Origin: Enterococcus larvae
GTDB taxonomy: Bacteria; Bacillota; Bacilli; Lactobacillales; Enterococcaceae
Length of the DNA: 64,000 nucleotides
Direction: 5' to 3'
Assembly (NCBI RefSeq): GCF_017830045.1
Contig: NZ_JAEDXU010000001.1
Location: 186,001 to 250,000, forward strand
The translations under genes were made by a program, and so were the position numbers. Each line of letters starts with the position of its first letter. The first letter of the stretch is position 1. Under the pieces are notes generated by a model. It ran no database searches, was not told where the DNA came from, and saw only the letters and a program-made list of their open reading frames with translations. Below, piece after piece: positions 6,335 to 14,963 of this stretch.

Positions 6335-7741
6335 TTATATCGTATCTGCAGCTATTGTTGACTGAGATACTTCTGTGCCCGTCTCTTCTTTTTGCAATAT
6401 CCATGTAAGAACAAAGGATAAGATAGTTGACACGAGCATCATGACAACTCCAGCTACAATGTTCGCTGTCCCCTTTTCTCCTGAGAAGCCAAGGATAGCC
6501 ATTAAACTATTTTGCGGTACATACAATGTCACGTGCATAACTCCGGCAAAGCAGCCAGCGATTCCGGCACTGATACAAGCTGCGATCAACGGTTTCTTGT
6601 ATTTCATCGTAACGCCATATAGAGCTGGTTCTGTAATCCCCATAATTGCAGATATCCCGGCGGCTGTAGCCATTGTTTTCAAACTTTTATCCTTTGATTT
6701 CATCGCAACGGCGAGTGTCGCTCCACCTTGAGCCAGATTCGCACAAACCTGAGCCACTAAAATCAAGGATTCCGTACCGGTTGCAGCAAAGGATGCAACG
6801 AAAATGGGCGTCAATGCATGATGCATCCCTGTCATGACGATGAATGGCATCGCAGCAGCCAGCAAAGCAACCATAATGAAGCCTAACTGTCCTTGCATAA
6901 GCTCAATAAACCAAGCCAGACCGTTACCAGCATAATTGCCAAGAGGTCCGATCACAATCAATGCAAGCGGTGCAGAAATCAATAAGACCAGTGTCGGGTT
7001 CAATAGGATCTTCACTGCTTTCGGCGTAACCTTATCTACTCCCTTTTCAATATACGACATTGCCCAAACCGTCAAAAGTGCGGGAATCACAGAAGCAGCA
7101 TAGCCAACTCCTTGAATCGGTAAACCAATAAATGAAATCGGCTCTCCTGAAGCCACCCACGAAGTGAAATTTGGATGAAGAAAAATACCTACAACGACTA
7201 CAGCAATCGACGTATTCACCTTGAATTTACGAGAGGCAAAAACTGCCAACAGGATTGGCATAAAGTAAAATGCGCCATCACCAATAAAATCCAAGACTCG
7301 ATACGTAGAAGATTCATTGGATAACCAATTGAAGGTTGTCCCCAGAGATAGGATCACCTTGATCATCCCCGCAGCAGTCAACGCCGGAATCATCGGTGTC
7401 ATACAACCGGTAATCGTATCTACTACTTTATCCAATACAGAAGCAGAGGTGTTTCTCTCTTGCTTGTCCTGTATTGCTTCAAGATCACCATTTCTTATCC
7501 CTTCTTCAATAATAGCCTGAAAAACTGTATTGACATGACTGCCAATTATGACCTGATACTGTGTCGGTGTTGGGTTTACACCCACCACTCCTTCAATGTC
7601 CTTTAGCTGCTGCTCATCGACTCGTTGCTCCTCTACCAGAGAAAACCGTAATCGAGTAGCACAATGAACCACGGAATAGATATTCTCGCTGCCGCCAAGG
7701 GCTGTGATGATCGCTTTTGCCAATTCTTTATTTTTATTCAT
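6335..7741 (-). CDS. PTS beta-glucoside transporter, EIIBC component
   Basis: The 468-residue membrane permease takes up and phosphorylates a beta-glucoside. The EIIB domain comes first, with the phospho-acceptor Cys27 in HCATRLRF. The EIIC domain has about ten hydrophobic segments from about residue 110, including the conserved GITEPALYG. There is no EIIA domain, so the phosphate must come from an EIIA encoded elsewhere. I chose the ATG at 7741 because AAGGAG lies 8 bases upstream; a longer frame to 7816 would run into the upstream gene. The stop of the 6-phospho-beta-glucosidase gene is one base away, so both form one operon. Repeat copy A lies directly downstream. Confidence 0.93.
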   Translation of the reverse strand: MNKNKELAKAIITALGGSENIYSVVHCATRLRFSLVEEQRVDEQQLKDIEGVVGVNPTPTQYQVIIGSHVNTVFQAIIEEGIRNGDLEAIQDKQERNTSASVLDKVVDTITGCMTPMIPALTAAGMIKVILSLGTTFNWLSNESSTYRVLDFIGDGAFYFMPILLAVFASRKFKVNTSIAVVVVGIFLHPNFTSWVASGEPISFIGLPIQGVGYAASVIPALLTVWAMSYIEKGVDKVTPKAVKILLNPTLVLLISAPLALIVIGPLGNYAGNGLAWFIELMQGQLGFIMVALLAAAMPFIVMTGMHHALTPIFVASFAATGTESLILVAQVCANLAQGGATLAVAMKSKDKSLKTMATAAGISAIMGITEPALYGVTMKYKKPLIAACISAGIAGCFAGVMHVTLYVPQNSLMAILGFSGEKGTANIVAGVVMMLVSTILSFVLTWILQKEETGTEVSQSTIAADTI

Positions 7742-7742
7742 T

Positions 7743-9224
7743 TTAATCGCTCCTTTTGCGAATATCCTTGGTGCTGTCAGGTAACTCCTCGAACACTGCT
7801 GCACCTTTAGTTTCAATTACTTTCTTATAAAAATGATAGCTTTCTTTCTTGTAACGTTTACCTGAACCATGTCCGTTATCGTCCTGATCCACATAAACAA
7901 CGCCATATCTTTTGCTGATCCGGCCTTCACTGACACTAGGAAGATCGATGATTCCCCACATTAAGTAGCCCATCAGCTCTACGCCATCTTCCCTTACCGC
8001 AAGAATCATGTTTTTAATATGCTCATTCAAATAATCGATACGATATGGGTCATCAATCGTTTCTTTGTTGAATACATCTTGTGTACCAATGCCGTTTTCG
8101 ACAATAAAAAGTGGTTTATGGTATCGTTCAAAAAGCTGATTCAATGTGATGCGCAAGCCTATCGGATCATTTTGCCAAACGCTTTTGCTTTCAGGCAGAT
8201 GAGGATTTCTTAAGGTGATAAACCCGTTGGCTGCAACGGTCTCTTTTCCCTCTGTCTCAGCGGCTGTACAAGCACTTGAGTAATAGCTGAAGGAAACAAA
8301 ATCAACGGTATTTTCCCTCAACACCTTTTGATCCAACTCCGTTACATCAAGCTTGATTCCATGCTTCTTAAAGAAATGGTTTGTATGTGCCGGGTAGCTG
8401 CCGAATACCTGAACGTCTGAAAACATCAAGTTTTCCTGCTCATGCTTCAATGCAGCAAAAACGTCTGATGGTCTACAAGTATAAGCATAGGTTTTACCTG
8501 CAGCCAACATAGCTCCAAACTGGTTATTCCCATTGATCTGTTTTCCTATTTGGATCGTCAATGCATTTGCCAATAACTGATGATGTCCAGCCTGATATTG
8601 TAATGACAGATTATCCTGCCCTTCTTCAAACTGTATCCCTCCACCAATAAATGGAATATGCAATACCATGTTCATTTCGTTAAAAGGAATCCAATACTTG
8701 ATTCTCCCGTCAAAATACGCCATGACTGTTTTTGTATAGTGCACATAATATTCTATTACCTCTTTTGCTGCCCACCCATTGTATACCTCCACCAAATACA
8801 TGGGGATTTCAAAATGACTCAAGGTCACAATCGGCTCGATCTGATACCGTTCCAACTCACTCAGCAATGCATCATAATAAGCCAAACCGGCTTGATTAGG
8901 TTCTTTTTCGTTCCCTTTCGGAAAGATTCGAGACCATGAAATTGAGAATCGAAAACTGTTGATGCCCAGCTCACTCAATAATTTGATATCCTCCTTATAG
9001 GTATGATAAAAATCAATACCAATCCTACCGGGATAAATCGTCTCAGTTTCTTCTGTTAAAATACTCTTCGTCTTATTCTTAAAAACCGGCTTTAATCGTT
9101 GATCATTCAATGGCAGCTGATCAAAGTTAGAGGCTCCTCGGCCATCAGCCAGATAATTTCCCTCACACTGTGCTGCTGAAACTGCTCCGCCCCAAAAAAA
9201 ATCTTTTTCCATAAACATATGCAC
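7743..9224 (-). CDS. 6-phospho-beta-glucosidase (GH1)
   Basis: A roughly 490-residue cytoplasmic glycosidase that hydrolyses the 6-phospho-beta-glucoside delivered by the adjacent PTS. The GH1 signatures are complete: FFWGGAVSAAQCEG at the N-terminus, FNEMN with the acid/base Glu, and IVENGIG with the nucleophile Glu. Start choice: GAGAGG lies 5 bases before a GTG at 9224 and 11 bases before an ATG at 9218, and either is possible. It is the first gene of the operon with the EIIBC gene. Divergent AraC-family control is plausible because an AraC gene lies two genes upstream. Confidence 0.93.
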   Translation of the reverse strand: MHMFMEKDFFWGGAVSAAQCEGNYLADGRGASNFDQLPLNDQRLKPVFKNKTKSILTEETETIYPGRIGIDFYHTYKEDIKLLSELGINSFRFSISWSRIFPKGNEKEPNQAGLAYYDALLSELERYQIEPIVTLSHFEIPMYLVEVYNGWAAKEVIEYYVHYTKTVMAYFDGRIKYWIPFNEMNMVLHIPFIGGGIQFEEGQDNLSLQYQAGHHQLLANALTIQIGKQINGNNQFGAMLAAGKTYAYTCRPSDVFAALKHEQENLMFSDVQVFGSYPAHTNHFFKKHGIKLDVTELDQKVLRENTVDFVSFSYYSSACTAAETEGKETVAANGFITLRNPHLPESKSVWQNDPIGLRITLNQLFERYHKPLFIVENGIGTQDVFNKETIDDPYRIDYLNEHIKNMILAVREDGVELMGYLMWGIIDLPSVSEGRISKRYGVVYVDQDDNGHGSGKRYKKESYHFYKKVIETKGAAVFEELPDSTKDIRKRSD

Positions 9225-9235
9225 TCGTACCTCTC

Positions 9236-9251
9236 AAAAATAGCTATTTTT
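9236..9251. promoter_or_regulatory. 16-bp palindrome in the bgl-operon leader
   Basis: AAAAATAGCTATTTTT is a perfect palindrome directly upstream of the ribosome binding site of the glycosidase gene. It could be an operator or a weak RNA hairpin; AT-richness makes chance possible. Confidence 0.3.
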
Positions 9252-9311
9252 ATTTCAATGTAACAATCTATTTCTTTTCGTTCGTCGACGATATAATCAT
9301 ATTAACGAATT

Positions 9312-9325
9312 ATCAACCGTTTTCA
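9312..9325. promoter_or_regulatory. Possible catabolite response element
   Basis: ATCAACCGTTTTCA matches one half of the CcpA cre consensus well and the other half poorly. It lies upstream of a beta-glucoside operon, where CcpA control is common. On the minus strand it overlaps a TTGATA that could serve as a -35 element. Confidence 0.3.
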
Positions 9326-9363
9326 TTCCCACAAAATTGACTTCTTATTCTCAAATATTGCGC

Positions 9364-9416
9364 AAAAAAAGGATGAGGTGTGCTTCTATTTTTGAAGAAC
9401 ACCCCATCCTTTTTCT
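9364..9416 (-). terminator. Terminator downstream of the hydrolase gene
   Basis: A hairpin with GGATGAGGTGT and ACACCCCATCC arms (one mismatch) is flanked by A7 on the left and T5 on the right, so it can work in both directions. It separates the hydrolase gene from the bgl operon promoter region. Confidence 0.8.
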
Positions 9417-9442
9417 ATATGAAAATCATTATTGTCTTGCAG

Positions 9443-10144
9443 TCATTTATTTCCCACGGACTCCTTTAGCCAATTCGTTAAAAAAATCAATTGGTCCATC
9501 GTATGAAACCAATGTTCACCATCCTCCATTACTGTAAGATCACATTGAAATTTGAGGGAAAAAGCTGTTATAGTTTCATGGTCAGTAAGGTTATCTTGAT
9601 CACCGTATAAAATAGCACTAGGACTCTTCCACTTATTTATCTGATTTTGTCGTGCAAAAGTTAGATATTCCCAAGACAGCTCCTGACCAAAGTCAGTTTG
9701 AATGATTTTCTCCGTTTCCAATTGTTCCTCGGAAACATCTGCCCAACGCATCATCTTTCGTATCAACTGCTCCATATCCAAAATTGGGGAAACAAACAAG
9801 CTTTGTTCAATTTCCTTGTCCCTCAATGCCAGCAGACTGAACCAGACACCTATGCTATTGCCTCTAAGACCAAACCGTTGCCAGTGTGTTTCTATATATT
9901 GCCAAACCAGCTGCAGCTCCGGAACTACGATCCACGGAACAAAACCGGACTCTGCCTTCCTTTCCCCATGCTCTGGCAAATCGATACTCAGTACCTGCCA
10001 GCCTTTTTCTGCAGCAACAGCAGCAAACTGCTCCGCTTCTTCCTTGTTTCCACTTTGTCCATGAACAAATAGAAAGACCTTTTCAGCAGACCTTCCATAA
10101 AGAACCGCAGGTATATTGCCTATGTTAAAATTTTTCTTTTCCAT
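9443..10144 (-). CDS. Alpha/beta hydrolase
   Basis: The 233-residue protein has the alpha/beta-hydrolase pattern: FLFVHGQSGNK (oxyanion region), DLPEHGER, a nucleophile-elbow-like region RGNSIGVWFS (Ser in GNSIG), ILYGDQDNLT (Asp) and a late His in GEHWFH. The substrate is unknown; the size and HGQSG motif fit a small serine esterase or peptidase. I chose the ATG at 10144 because GGGG lies 7 bases upstream; the ATG at 10159 has no good site. The gene has its own terminator downstream and is transcribed as a single gene. Confidence 0.8.
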   Translation of the reverse strand: MEKKNFNIGNIPAVLYGRSAEKVFLFVHGQSGNKEEAEQFAAVAAEKGWQVLSIDLPEHGERKAESGFVPWIVVPELQLVWQYIETHWQRFGLRGNSIGVWFSLLALRDKEIEQSLFVSPILDMEQLIRKMMRWADVSEEQLETEKIIQTDFGQELSWEYLTFARQNQINKWKSPSAILYGDQDNLTDHETITAFSLKFQCDLTVMEDGEHWFHTMDQLIFLTNWLKESVGNK

Positions 10145-10278
10145 TATTTTCCCCTTCATATTACCCTAAATAATATTTTGACTTAATGCAGAAGATTCCT
10201 ATTACCGCTTGTCTTAAACCTTCTTTACTGAAATCAATCACTTCAACAAAGAATCGCTTTTCTTATGCGTCCATTTCT

Positions 10279-11136
10279 TTAGTTTATACTCATTTTTTTG
10301 CGATACTCAAGTGGAGACAGCATCAATGAATTTTTGAACAGACGATAAAATGTCTTGTCACTTTCAAAGCCTACCTCTGAAATGATTTGAGAAACATTTT
10401 TATCACTGTTGATCAAGAGCCACTTCGCCTTGTCAATACGATAATCATTTAAAAATGTGATAAATGTCTTGCCAGTATTTTTCTTGAAAAAACGAGTAAA
10501 GTAAAAGGGGCTATAGCCAACCTCCGACGCTGCATCCTGAAGAGAAATATGTTGCTGATAGCGATTTTCCACATACCGAAATACTTGATCCAATTTTTCA
10601 AGGATCTCATTGTTTTTGATACCATTGATTTCCTGAACTTTCCTATTCTCTCTTTTAGGGAGCTTCCTGATAAATAAAACTGCTAACTGGAAAATTGCTG
10701 ATTTTATGACATACTGATAGCCTGGATGGCGTTCACGATTTTCCAGATACACATTTTCCAGAATTTCTCGAACCTTCTTTTGATCCTCCTCAGACCAATG
10801 AATACTTAGCGGAAAAATATCGGGAAAACTGTGTGATATATCAGCCTCTTCCGTACTTACGGAAGAAAAAAAGCTAAAATCAAATTGATAAACGAGCCGC
10901 TCGCTTCCAGGGGATGCTAAAACATAATGGATGTCACCGCTATTGATGAAGACAATTCCTCCTTCTGAGAGAGTATACGGCTGATCATTGATTCCTAAGG
11001 TTATTGTCCCCTTGGTTACATAAATCAGTTCCAGTTCTCGATGCCAATGAGGTGTTGTTAAAATATTGCCGTCATTCACAAGTATACGAAAAGGGAACTC
11101 CTTATCCAACCTTGGCATTTCTAAATAAATAGCCAT
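10279..11136 (-). CDS. AraC-family regulator with cupin sensor domain
   Basis: This is a 285-residue transcription factor. The N-terminal cupin has PHWHRELELIYVTKGTITL and a second motif near GDIHYV, which suggests sugar sensing. The C-terminal AraC domain has two helix-turn-helix motifs, the first at LQDAASEVGYSPFYFTRFFK. I chose the ATG at 11136 because GGGAGG lies 9 bases upstream; the longer frame to 11253 has no comparable site. Its position next to a beta-glucoside operon makes that operon a reasonable target, although the hydrolase gene intervenes. Confidence 0.88.
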   Translation of the reverse strand: MAIYLEMPRLDKEFPFRILVNDGNILTTPHWHRELELIYVTKGTITLGINDQPYTLSEGGIVFINSGDIHYVLASPGSERLVYQFDFSFFSSVSTEEADISHSFPDIFPLSIHWSEEDQKKVREILENVYLENRERHPGYQYVIKSAIFQLAVLFIRKLPKRENRKVQEINGIKNNEILEKLDQVFRYVENRYQQHISLQDAASEVGYSPFYFTRFFKKNTGKTFITFLNDYRIDKAKWLLINSDKNVSQIISEVGFESDKTFYRLFKNSLMLSPLEYRKKMSIN

Positions 11137-11409
11137 ACACGCATACCTCCCTGCCAGTTCTTTTCCAATAAAATCAAATCTGCCTATCTTCTCCTTTATA
11201 TTCTTTGAAATAGTCGCTGTTGTCAAATCATTTTTGCAGATGATAGATATCAAGGATCATCGTCGAACAAGCCTTTCTATTAAAGATTGTTTGGCATCTC
11301 TACTTTTGGTACAATCAAACCAATGATTTCACTGTAAACACACGGATAAGCTATCTATATGATAATAATGCTCAAATAAAGGAATGAGTATGAAAGGAAG
11401 GGTAAGACA

Positions 11410-12003
11410 ATGTTTGATGAATTGAAGGAACTTCTGCTGAAAAAGCATCACACCTACAGAGAAAAGTACAATGTCAGACTGGAGCTGACAAACGATTTCA
11501 GTATGGGAGCTGTTGATGCTATCAACAAAATTTCATGGCTGCCCAGGGCTGTTGCGGCAGATATCTTTCATGACGAAAAAACACTGACTATTGGAATCGT
11601 TATTCCAGAGCAAGGACATGTCACTCGCTTCCAAAAATTTCTAAAGAGAAACAGACTTCACCATATCGATCACTTTGTAACGGATGCCTTTAGCGGTTAC
11701 TATGAGGGAACAACTGGCATTCTCTTGTTCTCTATCGATCGTCAAGATCTTTACATGAACAAACTGATTACCGCTTGCTTGTACTCTGATTTTTACGGAT
11801 CAAATCCCTTGGTACCGAAAATCAGTGAGCGCATCTTCTTTTATAATCCCGCAAAAAAACTGTTGTTTCATATTTATGACGACCGTGGTTGTGACATTTG
11901 GTCACCGGATAAAGAAACTGCTGCTTTTTATTATCAGAAATATCAGGCGTACATTTTAGACTACGATAGACAAGAAATCGACAGTTGGTTTATGAAGGCT
12001 TAA
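11410..12003 (+). CDS. DUF3885-like protein
   Basis: A 197-residue cytoplasmic protein. The C-terminal part, with LLFHIYDDRGCDIWS followed by YILDYDRQEID, fits the DUF3885 family as I remember it; the function of that family is unknown. The ribosome binding site (GGAAGGG) is well placed. It has no clear operon partner: the previous gene is on the other strand and the next gene is 186 bases away. Confidence 0.7.
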   Translation: MFDELKELLLKKHHTYREKYNVRLELTNDFSMGAVDAINKISWLPRAVAADIFHDEKTLTIGIVIPEQGHVTRFQKFLKRNRLHHIDHFVTDAFSGYYEGTTGILLFSIDRQDLYMNKLITACLYSDFYGSNPLVPKISERIFFYNPAKKLLFHIYDDRGCDIWSPDKETAAFYYQKYQAYILDYDRQEIDSWFMKA

Positions 12004-12189
12004 TTCAACTCACGCAGAGCATGCAAAATTTTATTAATAGGCCAGAGCTATCTGGTCATGCCTGATCAATTTTGGGCAAATGTTGAAATTATAACAGATA
12101 TGGAGATAATTCAGATGACGGTATAATGATTCAAGACGGCATAAACGATTTCAACAAATTTAATAAATAAAAGTGGAATAGGAGAAAAA

Positions 12190-12570
12190 ATGACTTCAAA
12201 AAAAGTAGCTGCACGACTTAGCATAGTAGTTGGTTTAATCATATGCTTGACTCTACTTCTGTTTGTTTTTAGAAGCTACATCCCTATATATTTACCTAAT
12301 AGTCAAAAAGAATTTAAAGTCACAATCAAAGAAAATAATAATGAACCTGCTATTTTTGTTGGCATAAGCTTGGATCAAAAAGAAAAACTAATTGTAGAGC
12401 TGTACGATAGCGACGGAAATCTATGTCAAGTTTCTAAAACATTGAATGGAGAAAATAGCTATAAGTACAATTACCTTTCAATCAAGCCCGGTCAAACATA
12501 TACTGTGAAAATTAAGAATAAGACGAATTCAATTATCTTCTCAAACGGAAGCATACAGAACAACAACTAA
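12190..12570 (+). CDS. Small membrane-anchored extracytoplasmic protein
   Basis: The 126-residue protein has one N-terminal transmembrane segment (about residues 10-29). The hydrophilic domain of roughly 90 residues beyond it is probably outside the cell and rich in beta strand (KPGQTYTVKIKNKTNS). AGGAG sits 6 bases before the ATG. It is not recognised. Repeat copy B starts about 20 bases after the stop. Confidence 0.6.
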   Translation: MTSKKVAARLSIVVGLIICLTLLLFVFRSYIPIYLPNSQKEFKVTIKENNNEPAIFVGISLDQKEKLIVELYDSDGNLCQVSKTLNGENSYKYNYLSIKPGQTYTVKIKNKTNSIIFSNGSIQNNN

Positions 12571-12590
12571 AGTAAGAGGTTACGACAGAA

Positions 12591-12772
12591 GAAAAAGAGA
12601 GTGGGACAATAATCTGTTGCCACTCTTTTCCATACCCTAAATCCGAATAAACGGCGAGTCAGAAGTAGCTCCTACGACAATAAGCCGGAATTCAACAAAA
12701 ATTTGTGAAACAATTTTCGTGAATTCCGGCTTATTGCTTGTAGCTAAACACTTCTGTCTCAGCCTCTTTTTC
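12591..12772 (-). repeat. Dispersed palindromic repeat, copy B
   Basis: This is a second copy of the element, inverted relative to copy A. The 17-bp perfect stem arms lie at 12678-12694 and 12720-12736. It sits in the convergent gap between a plus-strand gene (stop 12570) and ribF (stop 12886), where a bidirectional terminator would be expected. A separate AGGGTTCCA/TGGAACCCT hairpin lies at 12790-12825. Confidence 0.8.
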
Positions 12773-12885
12773 TTTACTTGCTCAGCCGTAGGGTTCCAAA
12801 TTTTATCCTACTTTCATGGAACCCTTACTCTAGCTTTACTTCGTTTGTCGCTCTATAGCAATTATAGAGACAGCTGATTACCTCT

Positions 12886-13821
12886 TTATTTGAAGTAGGC
12901 TGCTGTATCACGTTCATCCTGCTTCAACTGTTCGATCAGCTTCTCAGCTCCTTCGAATTTTACCTGATCACGCAGATAGTGATTCCATCGAACAACCACC
13001 TGTTCACCGTAAATATCCTTTTTGAAATCGAGGATATAGACTTCTACTGTCAGCTCTCGTCCTTCGCCGAACGTATCATTATGGCCGATTGATCCCATAC
13101 CAACATACCATGTTTCACCAATCTTGATCTGAACAACATAAACACCGATTCTCGGCAAGCGCACTGTGCTTTTCACTCGGATATTTGCGGTTGGAAAGCC
13201 CAGCTCTCGTCCACGTGCATCACCATGAACGACCGTTCCTTCGGTTTCATAGACATAGCCTAACAGCTCTGTCGCCTCTTCCATATCTCCACTATCCATC
13301 ATTTCCCGAATTCTGGTGGAACTGATTTTCTCTCCATCCATCTCTTCCTTTTGAACAGTTACGATTTCAAATCTGCCTTGAGCATATTCAGGAAAATGAG
13401 CAACATCAGCAATATCTCTTGGTCCATAAGTATAATCAAAGCCTGAAACAGCCGCCTTACTATGAAGATCGACGATATACTGGTCAACAAATTCCTGAGG
13501 AGGAAGCTTCGCAAAATCAGAGGTAAAATCGATCACGTAAAGAATATCTACGCCTAACTCAGCCATCCTATCCTCTTTTTGCTTCAGGCTAGTAAGATAC
13601 TTCATTGCCTTTGGTTCAATTTTTTGAAAAACGATCGACGGATGTTGATTGAAGGTCATTACAGCCAACTTCAATCCCTTTTCCTTCGCAAGTCTTTTTC
13701 CTGCTTCAATCACTCTTCTATGGCCTTGATGAACGCCGTCAAAAAAACCTAATACCATCACTACATCATCCGTTGGAATCTGCGTTGGATCATACGGATG
13801 GCGAATGGAAATAATTTTCAT
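12886..13821 (-). CDS. ribF: Bifunctional riboflavin kinase / FAD synthetase
   Basis: The roughly 311-residue enzyme makes FMN and FAD from riboflavin. The N-terminal adenylyltransferase domain has GFFDGVHQGHRRVI, and the C-terminal flavokinase domain begins near GRELGFPTANIRV. Length and order match bacterial RibF. The start is either the ATG at 13821 or the GTG just before it, with GAAGGA upstream. It is 20 bases downstream of truB, the usual pairing in Firmicutes. Repeat copy B probably ends the transcript. Confidence 0.95.
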   Translation of the reverse strand: MKIISIRHPYDPTQIPTDDVVMVLGFFDGVHQGHRRVIEAGKRLAKEKGLKLAVMTFNQHPSIVFQKIEPKAMKYLTSLKQKEDRMAELGVDILYVIDFTSDFAKLPPQEFVDQYIVDLHSKAAVSGFDYTYGPRDIADVAHFPEYAQGRFEIVTVQKEEMDGEKISSTRIREMMDSGDMEEATELLGYVYETEGTVVHGDARGRELGFPTANIRVKSTVRLPRIGVYVVQIKIGETWYVGMGSIGHNDTFGEGRELTVEVYILDFKKDIYGEQVVVRWNHYLRDQVKFEGAEKLIEQLKQDERDTAAYFK

Positions 13822-13840
13822 CACACAAAACTTCCTTCTT

Positions 13841-14761
13841 TTAATTATTTCTGAGTACTTTACTTGGTTTTAAAAGCTGGGTTTTCTCTGGATGCTGCTG
13901 ATAAAGGCTGACAACCAGTCCCTGATGATACAGCGCAAGCAACCCTTCGATTGGATCAGACAAGCCCAACTCTTTTCGGGAAAGAAAAACACCATTTTTA
14001 ACCCTGCTGTACTGCTCCTCAGTTAAATCGATCTTAGGAAAATCAGCTATGGCAACTTCAATTGGCAATAAAACCTCAGATATCGCTTCTTGCTCCATCT
14101 TCTCTGCAACCTCAGCCAGAGTTACACATTGCTCCTTTTGCAATCCACTGCTGGCTGTTCTCACCAGCTCAGACATATGGGCGGGTACGCCCAAAGCTTT
14201 GCCAGTATCCACTGAAAGTGTACGTACATACGTCCCTTTACCACAAACAACCTTGAAGCGCCATGATTGCGTCCCTTTTTCCTCATCGAAAACTGGTTGA
14301 CTCGTCCGTTCAAACGAATAAATCATTGCTTTTCTTTGTGGGCGCTCAACCTCTTCTCCATTTCGAGCATATTCATACAGACGTTTTCCGTTGACTTTGA
14401 CTGCTGAGAACATTGGCGGAATCTGAGTGATTTCACCAGTCATTTTTGCCATTGCCTGATCGATTTCTTCCAGTGTAAATGGCTCAGTCAAAAGCTCTTG
14501 TTCAACGATTTCTCCGCTGACATCCTCAGTCGTTGTTGAAAATCCTAAGGTGATTTCTCCCTCATAGGTTTTTCCGGAATCCACCATATATTCGATCACT
14601 TTTGTACCTTTTCCAATACAGATTGGCAAAACACCGGAAACATCCGGATCTAAGGTTCCCCCATGACCGATTTTTTTTGTATGTAAAATCTTTCGTAATT
14701 TAAAGACACAGTCGTGACTGGTCATTCCTTTTTCTTTCCATAAAGGAAGAATTCCATCCAT
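13841..14761 (-). CDS. truB: tRNA pseudouridine-55 synthase
   Basis: The 306-residue enzyme isomerises U55 in the T-loop of tRNAs. It has the catalytic motif GHGGTLDPDVSGVLP (catalytic Asp) and the later GTYVRTLSVDTG. GGAGG is 7-8 bases before the ATG. It is cotranscribed with ribF. The upstream gap of about 200 bases contains the terminator of the helicase gene. Confidence 0.95.
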   Translation of the reverse strand: MDGILPLWKEKGMTSHDCVFKLRKILHTKKIGHGGTLDPDVSGVLPICIGKGTKVIEYMVDSGKTYEGEITLGFSTTTEDVSGEIVEQELLTEPFTLEEIDQAMAKMTGEITQIPPMFSAVKVNGKRLYEYARNGEEVERPQRKAMIYSFERTSQPVFDEEKGTQSWRFKVVCGKGTYVRTLSVDTGKALGVPAHMSELVRTASSGLQKEQCVTLAEVAEKMEQEAISEVLLPIEVAIADFPKIDLTEEQYSRVKNGVFLSRKELGLSDPIEGLLALYHQGLVVSLYQQHPEKTQLLKPSKVLRNN

Positions 14762-14880
14762 CTTTTTTCCTCCATTTTCATACTAACTTGGTTATTATAG
14801 CACAGAACCAGAAGAGAAACATTCCAGAAAATCAGCCTACAGTTTTCAGTACTTGCTCCATGCAAAATGAATAGAGGTTA

Positions 14881-14926
14881 AAGCAAAAAAGTTTGGAGCA
14901 TTTACCGAAATGGCAATGCTCCAAAC
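14881..14926 (-). terminator. Terminator of the DEAD-box helicase gene
   Basis: A GC-containing 12-bp stem (GTTTGGAGCATT / AATGCTCCAAAC) is followed on the minus strand by T6. Confidence 0.85.
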
Positions 14927-14963
14927 ATTGAATCGAATAAGCTGACGCTAACAATCAAATTTT

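Noticed and set aside
6335-7816. Longer N-terminus of the PTS gene
   Set aside because: The extra 25 codons overlap the upstream gene and lack a ribosome binding site; AAGGAG fits the ATG at 7741.
11999-12010. 12-bp match (CTTAATTCAACT) to recombination site A
   Set aside because: No inverted arm on the other side; likely chance in AT-rich DNA.
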